64,000 nt of DNA from Oceanicoccus sagamiensis (GTDB taxonomy: Bacteria > Pseudomonadota > Gammaproteobacteria > Pseudomonadales > Dasaniaceae), in NCBI RefSeq assembly GCF_002117105.1, contig NZ_CP019343.1, forward strand, positions 4,278,001 through 4,342,000. The letters run 5' to 3'. The position numbers and the translations under genes were made by a program. Positions 59,326-64,000 of this stretch are shown here, in pieces (the stretch's first letter is position 1; the number at the start of each line of letters is the position of its first letter). The notes under the pieces were generated by a model. It was not told where the DNA came from and ran no database searches. It worked only from the letters and a program-made list of their open reading frames with translations.

Positions 59326-61335
59326 ATGCCTTCATCTGATCAGCCCTGGGTATTGGGCGTGAGCGCCTCACACAATGGTGCAGCCTGCCTGCTAAAAGGT
59401 GACAGGATAGTCGTTGCCATTCAGGAAGAGAGAATTCTAGGGCTTAAAAGAGCCCCTATTAACCTTAAAAAAAACTGTCTGGCCATTAATTACTGCCTAC
59501 AATACGCCAAAATAACACCTGCTGACCTCGACTGTATTGTCCTGAGTTCCCAATCTTCACTGGATGATCCGTCTAACACCTATACCGACAACCCCATTAT
59601 TCAACAAGCCATTAACGCCAAGATAGAATTAATTGGCCACCACAAAGCGCATGCCTATAGCGCCTTTGCACCCTCTGGGTTTGATGATGCAGCCGTTCTC
59701 GTGATTGATGGTATGGGCAGCCCGGTTAGCGACCTGGACAAGGACGAACAAAAAGCGATTGTCGGCAATATCTCACAAGGCAGTGAAACCATCTCCCTGT
59801 ATGATGCCTCAGGCACCACATTAACACCGCTGGAAAAACACCTGGTCACCAACCATGACTGGCTAAAACCCTATCAGGGCGACGTTCGCATGGCTGACTT
59901 TGCAAGTCTGGGCGGCATATTCTCTTCCTGCGCAGGGCAGATATTTGGTAGCTACAGCGATGCAGGTAAAGTTATGGGGCTTGCCCCCTATGGCTCCCCC
60001 ACCATCGCTGCAGAGGAATTTTTTTCCATCAACAATGGCGGGCTTACTTTTCATAACAACGTACCCAAGCGCTTCACATTCAGTGAACGCTGGCCACAAC
60101 ACCAACAGCTCTATGCTGACCTGGCATGCTCTGCCCAGCAAGCACTCGAAGAAGCGATTCTTTATCTAACCCGGCAACTAAAACAGAAATCCAACTCAAA
60201 AAACTTTGTCTATGCCGGCGGGGTTGCACTTAATAGCGTTGCCAACGAACGGATTGTCAGAGAGTCTGGTTTTGAGAATGTCTATATCATCCCACCCGCA
60301 GAAGATAGCGGTGCTGCCTTAGGCGCTGCTTATTACGGGCTATGGTCAATCAAACCCACGAATACAAAAAACACACTGAAGAGCGACTCACTCGGCGCTG
60401 TATATAGTGAAAGCGAGATCGACACCGCCATTAACAACTCCCCCTGGGTTGAAGTGATTAATGACCAGGCAAGCCCAGAAGATGTAGCCGAGCTTATTGC
60501 CAATAATAATATTATTGGCTTTTTTGCTCAGGGCTCAGAACTGGGGCCCCGCTCCCTTGGCCAGAGAAGTATATTATGCGACCCACGCAGAAAAGACGCC
60601 AAAAAAGTACTCAATGACAGAGTGAAGCACCGTGAAGGCTTCCGCCCTTTTGCTCCCGTTATTCTTGCTGAAGAAGTTGCCAACTGGTTTGACCTGGAAG
60701 GAACACACCCTGAAAGTCCATTTATGCTAAGGGTATTGCGTTTTAGAGAAAACGCCGAAGAAAAAGTCCCAGGAGTAACCCATTGCGATGGCAGTGGCCG
60801 GGTGCAAACCGTGACCAAAGAGAACAATGGACAATATTATGAAGTGCTTAAAGCTTTCCACGCGAAGACCGGCGTCCCTATATTAATCAACACCTCTTTA
60901 AATGTAATGGGTGAACCCATTGTAGAAACACCGGAAGACACACTTTATAGCCTGGCGATGACAGATCTGGATTATATATTTATCGGCAATAAAATTTTGG
61001 GGAAAAAGAAACGATTTAAATCAGCGCTTGATTTCTACCCCTACTTTCTCCAACCCGACTCACTTCAGGCCGCCAAAACACAATTACAAACCAGCCGCCA
61101 ACTGCAAGTATCGACCCCATGGGGGGAGGCCAACCTACCGATTCACGACCCACTGACGCTGCAACTAGCCATTGATGGTGCCGACGGTTTGATTAACGGA
61201 AAAACCAAGGCAAGAAGTGTACTTAAGCACCTGCAAGCCAAGCAAAGCAAACTCTCACAATCTGCCTTTATCAGAAGCCTTGTACAATTAAGACGAGGGC
61301 GAGTCATTGGACTCAGCACAACACCAAAAAAGTGA
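59326..61335 (+). CDS. carbamoyltransferase, NodU/CmcH/TobZ family
   Basis: Transfers a carbamoyl group from carbamoyl phosphate to a hydroxyl group on a sugar or small molecule. The 669 residues show the N-terminal Kae1-like domain (GVSASHNGAACLLKGDRIV, metal-binding HHKAHAYSAF at about 105-114, VIDGMGS, GKVMGLAPYG) and the C-terminal YrdC-like catalytic domain (AQGSELGPRSLGQRSILCDPR, KHREGFRPFAPVIL, NTSLNVMGEPIVETPED). About 100 residues beyond the usual end form an unassigned C-terminal extension. AAGGAA precedes the ATG. The gene stands near a sulfotransferase and an oxygenase, suggesting joint modification of one molecule. Confidence 0.9.
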   Translation: MPSSDQPWVLGVSASHNGAACLLKGDRIVVAIQEERILGLKRAPINLKKNCLAINYCLQYAKITPADLDCIVLSSQSSLDDPSNTYTDNPIIQQAINAKIELIGHHKAHAYSAFAPSGFDDAAVLVIDGMGSPVSDLDKDEQKAIVGNISQGSETISLYDASGTTLTPLEKHLVTNHDWLKPYQGDVRMADFASLGGIFSSCAGQIFGSYSDAGKVMGLAPYGSPTIAAEEFFSINNGGLTFHNNVPKRFTFSERWPQHQQLYADLACSAQQALEEAILYLTRQLKQKSNSKNFVYAGGVALNSVANERIVRESGFENVYIIPPAEDSGAALGAAYYGLWSIKPTNTKNTLKSDSLGAVYSESEIDTAINNSPWVEVINDQASPEDVAELIANNNIIGFFAQGSELGPRSLGQRSILCDPRRKDAKKVLNDRVKHREGFRPFAPVILAEEVANWFDLEGTHPESPFMLRVLRFRENAEEKVPGVTHCDGSGRVQTVTKENNGQYYEVLKAFHAKTGVPILINTSLNVMGEPIVETPEDTLYSLAMTDLDYIFIGNKILGKKKRFKSALDFYPYFLQPDSLQAAKTQLQTSRQLQVSTPWGEANLPIHDPLTLQLAIDGADGLINGKTKARSVLKHLQAKQSKLSQSAFIRSLVQLRRGRVIGLSTTPKK

Positions 61336-61626
61336 ATTGCCAGTCCTACAGACCGTTAACTTGCCACCGGCCGAAGCATCCACAGCAAAGACGTCGGGCG
61401 GTGGCAGCGCAAGAAAACCAGAACTAACCAGCCATCATTGAGACAGCCGTCTTATTTTTAGATGAAATTATTACCTTGTTAACCCCCCCTCTTCTTTGAG
61501 GTAATACTTTAAGATTCAAAAGGACCCTATTTGCAGCATCACCAAAAATAGGAATGTTAATTGATATAACAATATGCTAACTTAGATTTATAACTCTAAT
61601 TAACAACTAATAATAGTGTGGGTGCC
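61336..61626. other. intergenic region carbamoyltransferase / repeat lipoprotein
   Basis: 291 bp without a gene. A GC-rich imperfect inverted repeat (GCCACCGGCCGA with TCGGGCGGTGGC, 61363-61405) lies near the left end, possibly a transcript terminator. The rest is AT-rich and presumably carries the lipoprotein promoter. Confidence 0.5.
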
Positions 61627-64000
61627 ATGTTTAAATTTCCTAAAAAACAGCTAAAATTCATAGCTTTAGCCTCTTCAGCCTTGGCTTTAGTAGCGGCTTG
61701 TAGCAATGGTGGCAGCAGTAGCGGCTCAAACGATGTCGTTATTGGGCCAGACCCTGATGCAGTGTCTTTACAAGGTGTTCCCACTAAAGGGCCAATGGCA
61801 CTGGCTGATGTTAATGTATTCCTGATCGATAGAAATGCTGCCGACCTGAAAGGACAGCTGATAGCGACCGGCACCACTGATGATCAAGCCCAAATCATCG
61901 ACATTAGTATCAACAGCCGCCGCGAGGACAGCCAATACCTGATCGAGGTGACCAGCAATGCTCAGACCTATGATGTCAGCTTATTACCCGCTCGAGTGGC
62001 CCCGGCTATACCAACGCTAAGAGCAATCATCAATGTTAATGATGATGAAACGCTTGAAGATATATACCCAACCCCTTTAACGACCCTGGCCCTGGATATG
62101 GCGTCCACGCAAATGGAAGCCGATGAGAGTTTAAACCTGAAGAACGCCCTTGAAGGCTCACAGGAACTGATCTTCGATACTTATGGCCTGGGCCTTGCCG
62201 CTGATGCTGAAGAGTTATTTAGCTCTACCCCGGTAGAAACTGATGCAGAAGGCCAAAGCAAAGAAAGAACATTAAATTACCGAACTGTTTCAGAAGTCGT
62301 TGCAGCCATTATTATTGATCTCGAAGAGCAAACCGGGACGACTAACAGCGACGATGTCATCAAAGCCTTCGGTGCAGATTTATCCGACGGCACTATCGAT
62401 GGTAAATCCGGTGAAGTCGTCATTGAGTCCTTCACGTCTATCTCTGAAGATGATCTACTGGAGACTGTCACACCAGCAGACCCACTATCCTTACCGCTAC
62501 CCGGTTCTGACACCTTAACTATCGCGGACCTCAATACCGTTCTAGCAGCAGAAACGGCAGAAATAAACCCTGAAATTGTTGAGCCTAACGAAGAACCAGC
62601 AGCGCCTATCACTACCGAAGATACAGCCCCTATTGTACCGGGAACGGATACAGACGGTGACACGGTAGTTGATACCCGAGACGCTTTTCCGGAAGACCCA
62701 ACAGAGTCGGTAGATAGCGATAATGATGGCGTTGGTGACAATAGCGACTTTTATCCAAACGACCCCCGAGGCACCAGCATCACCGATCTGGATCGCGATG
62801 AAGATGGCGTACAAAATGATGTTGACGACTTCCCCAACGACCCAACAGAAACTGTAGATACTGATGGCGACAATGTAGGTGATAACAGCGACCAATTCCC
62901 TGAAAATAGCAGCGAATCCATCGATAGCGATGGCGATTGCGGAACCACCCCTCAACTGGGTGACACCGCGGGTGATAACTGCGGGGATAACAGCGATATC
63001 TTCCCAAACAACCCCTTTGAGCAATCAGACACCGATAGAGACTGTCAGGACTTTCTTGAAGAAGACGACTACTTAACCGAAAGTGCCGGCTCACTAAACA
63101 ATTGCGGTGACAACTCTGATGCCTTCCCTGAAGACCCCTCTGAAACCGTAGACTCTGATGGCGACGGCGCCGGTGATAACAGCGACCTGTTCCCGAATGA
63201 TGCTAGCGAGTCTGCCGATACTGATGGTGACGGTGTAGGTGATAATGCCGATGCATTCCCGAATGACGCCAATGAAACCGCCGATACTGATGGTGACGGC
63301 GTAGGTGATAATGCCGATGTATTCCCTTTTGACGCGACTGAAACACAGGATACCGATAGCGATGGAACCGGCGATAATAGCGACTTCGCACCAACGGATC
63401 CAGCCATCCAAAATATTTGCCAGACAGATATAGCCGACGAAGATAAACCTTCAGAGTGTTTTGATGATACCGACGGCGATAACGTATTTGACGCATTTGA
63501 TGACTTCCCTAATGATATCGCCGCATCAGTCGATAGTGATGGTGATGATTTTCCAGATGCCTGGAATACCGGTTATAGTCAGGAAGACTCTACAACGGGT
63601 TTAGTACTTGATCTGTTCCCTACTGACGGTAGTGAGACTTCCGATAAAGATGGAGACGGCGTTGGTGATAACAGCGACGGTTTCCCAGACAATGCTCTGG
63701 AGTCAGCTGACACCGACGAGGACTGTGCACTATCATTACCCCAATCTGGTGAAGATACGGGTAACGGCTGTGCCGATAACAGCGATCAGTTCCCTCAAAA
63801 CAGCGCAGAGCTTCTGGATGGCGATATGGACTGCGTCATTAGCGGAGGCATCGTCAACAGCGTAACCGGCGTGACCCAATATCTGGGAGCCGATGACGGT
63901 AACTTTTGTGCGGACAACTCAGAGCCCTTCCCTGCCAACCCTGACGAAATCTCTGACACCGACGGTGACTGTGGCGTCGTAGACAAAACCAGCATGACTG
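61627..64000 (+). CDS. acidic lipoprotein with thrombospondin type 3-like repeats (3' end outside window)
   Basis: A surface or periplasmic lipoprotein of at least 791 residues. The N-terminus MFKFPKKQLKFIALASSALA, followed by LVAACS, is a lipobox with Cys25; Ser at +2 favours the outer membrane. Residues about 26-335 form a globular lead. From about 338 on there are roughly 15 units of about 22 residues (e.g. DTDGDGVGDNADAFP, then NDANETA) that resemble calcium-binding DxDxDG repeats of thrombospondin type 3/RTX-like adhesins. Five units contain extra loops closed by a Cys at each end (DGDC...NCGDN). The start ATG at 61627 has a weak ribosome binding site. Function is probably adhesive or structural, but that is inference. 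Confidence 0.83.
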   Translation, partial: MFKFPKKQLKFIALASSALALVAACSNGGSSSGSNDVVIGPDPDAVSLQGVPTKGPMALADVNVFLIDRNAADLKGQLIATGTTDDQAQIIDISINSRREDSQYLIEVTSNAQTYDVSLLPARVAPAIPTLRAIINVNDDETLEDIYPTPLTTLALDMASTQMEADESLNLKNALEGSQELIFDTYGLGLAADAEELFSSTPVETDAEGQSKERTLNYRTVSEVVAAIIIDLEEQTGTTNSDDVIKAFGADLSDGTIDGKSGEVVIESFTSISEDDLLETVTPADPLSLPLPGSDTLTIADLNTVLAAETAEINPEIVEPNEEPAAPITTEDTAPIVPGTDTDGDTVVDTRDAFPEDPTESVDSDNDGVGDNSDFYPNDPRGTSITDLDRDEDGVQNDVDDFPNDPTETVDTDGDNVGDNSDQFPENSSESIDSDGDCGTTPQLGDTAGDNCGDNSDIFPNNPFEQSDTDRDCQDFLEEDDYLTESAGSLNNCGDNSDAFPEDPSETVDSDGDGAGDNSDLFPNDASESADTDGDGVGDNADAFPNDANETADTDGDGVGDNADVFPFDATETQDTDSDGTGDNSDFAPTDPAIQNICQTDIADEDKPSECFDDTDGDNVFDAFDDFPNDIAASVDSDGDDFPDAWNTGYSQEDSTTGLVLDLFPTDGSETSDKDGDGVGDNSDGFPDNALESADTDEDCALSLPQSGEDTGNGCADNSDQFPQNSAELLDGDMDCVISGGIVNSVTGVTQYLGADDGNFCADNSEPFPANPDEISDTDGDCGVVDKTSMT
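63214..63345 (+). repeat. 66-bp tandem repeats inside the lipoprotein gene
   Basis: Units beginning GCCGATACTGATGGTGACGG at 63214 and 63280 are nearly identical at DNA level over the shared part, differing by few bases. Other units are conserved in protein only, so this pair is the most recent duplication. Confidence 0.85.

Noticed and set aside
61363-61405. GC-rich inverted repeat after the carbamoyltransferase as an intrinsic terminator
   Set aside because: It has a mismatch, a long loop and no U tract, so I only mention it in the intergenic note.
62542-63411. Long open frames on the minus strand opposite the repeat lipoprotein
   Set aside because: They arise from the GAT/GAC-rich repeat codons read in reverse; products are low-complexity and there is no ribosome binding site.

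Overview
The window looks like a chromosomal segment of a free-living, probably marine gammaproteobacterium of moderate G+C. The evidence is the gltA / sdhCDAB-sucAB-lpd-sucCD block, CysB, ThrH, CsrA, YajC, PrmB, a Crc-like exonuclease III, a HopJ-family protein and a TonB-dependent receptor beside an Asp/Asn beta-hydroxylase-type protein. A Cellvibrionales/Spongiibacteraceae-like origin is my inference from gene content; no marker gene or rRNA is present to prove it.

Layout. 1-3.6 kb: an acyl-CoA carboxylase pair (the biotin carboxylase runs off the left edge). 4.0-10.6 kb: pabB, then a leftward series of thrH, a hybrid histidine kinase, csrA, a ZIP metal transporter, cysB and a universal stress protein. 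10.7-19.1 kb: a 5'-nucleotidase, a frameshifted ion channel, an AGCS symporter with a D-cysteine desulfhydrase-type enzyme, an isolated yajC, exonuclease III, a thioesterase, a MarR regulator behind a phased operator, GST, DUF4399 and HIT proteins. 19.2-23.6 kb: a tandem-FHA membrane protein divergent from a Ser/Thr kinase fused to PEGA and formylglycine-generating-enzyme-like domains. 23.6-40.6 kb: housekeeping genes (bcp, rmuC, a Nudix hydrolase, flavin reductase, moaCDE, an MFS transporter, aroC, prmB, folE, putP, sixA, gpsA, htpG, a DMT transporter, hopJ). 40.7-54.0 kb: TCA-cycle genes, with gltA divergent from the rest. 54.1-61.3 kb: an accessory group (sulfotransferase, beta-hydroxylase-like oxygenase, TonB receptor, carbamoyltransferase). 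61.6 kb to the right edge: a lipoprotein with many acidic calcium-binding-type repeats, cut by the window end.

The main non-genic signal is a family of composite palindromes of 62-65 bp. Two GGGTGGATTATAATCCACC-type units face each other across about 20 bp. Five lie between 27.8 and 43.1 kb, and a single unit lies at 15.4 kb. They sit tightly against gene ends: their first bases form the TAG stop of moaE, prmB and the hopJ-like gene, and one has replaced the C-terminus of the MFS transporter. Other regulatory signals are a heat-shock (sigma-32 type) promoter for htpG, a sigma-70 promoter for gltA, three TACGTA boxes spaced exactly 10 bp apart before marR, and several clear terminators.

I found no tRNA, rRNA, CRISPR array, transposase or prophage. 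The best candidates for little-described biology are the kinase/FGE-like plus FHA pair, the 54-61 kb modification-and-uptake group, the Cys-bracketed loops in the acidic repeat lipoprotein, and the stop-codon-donating palindromes.
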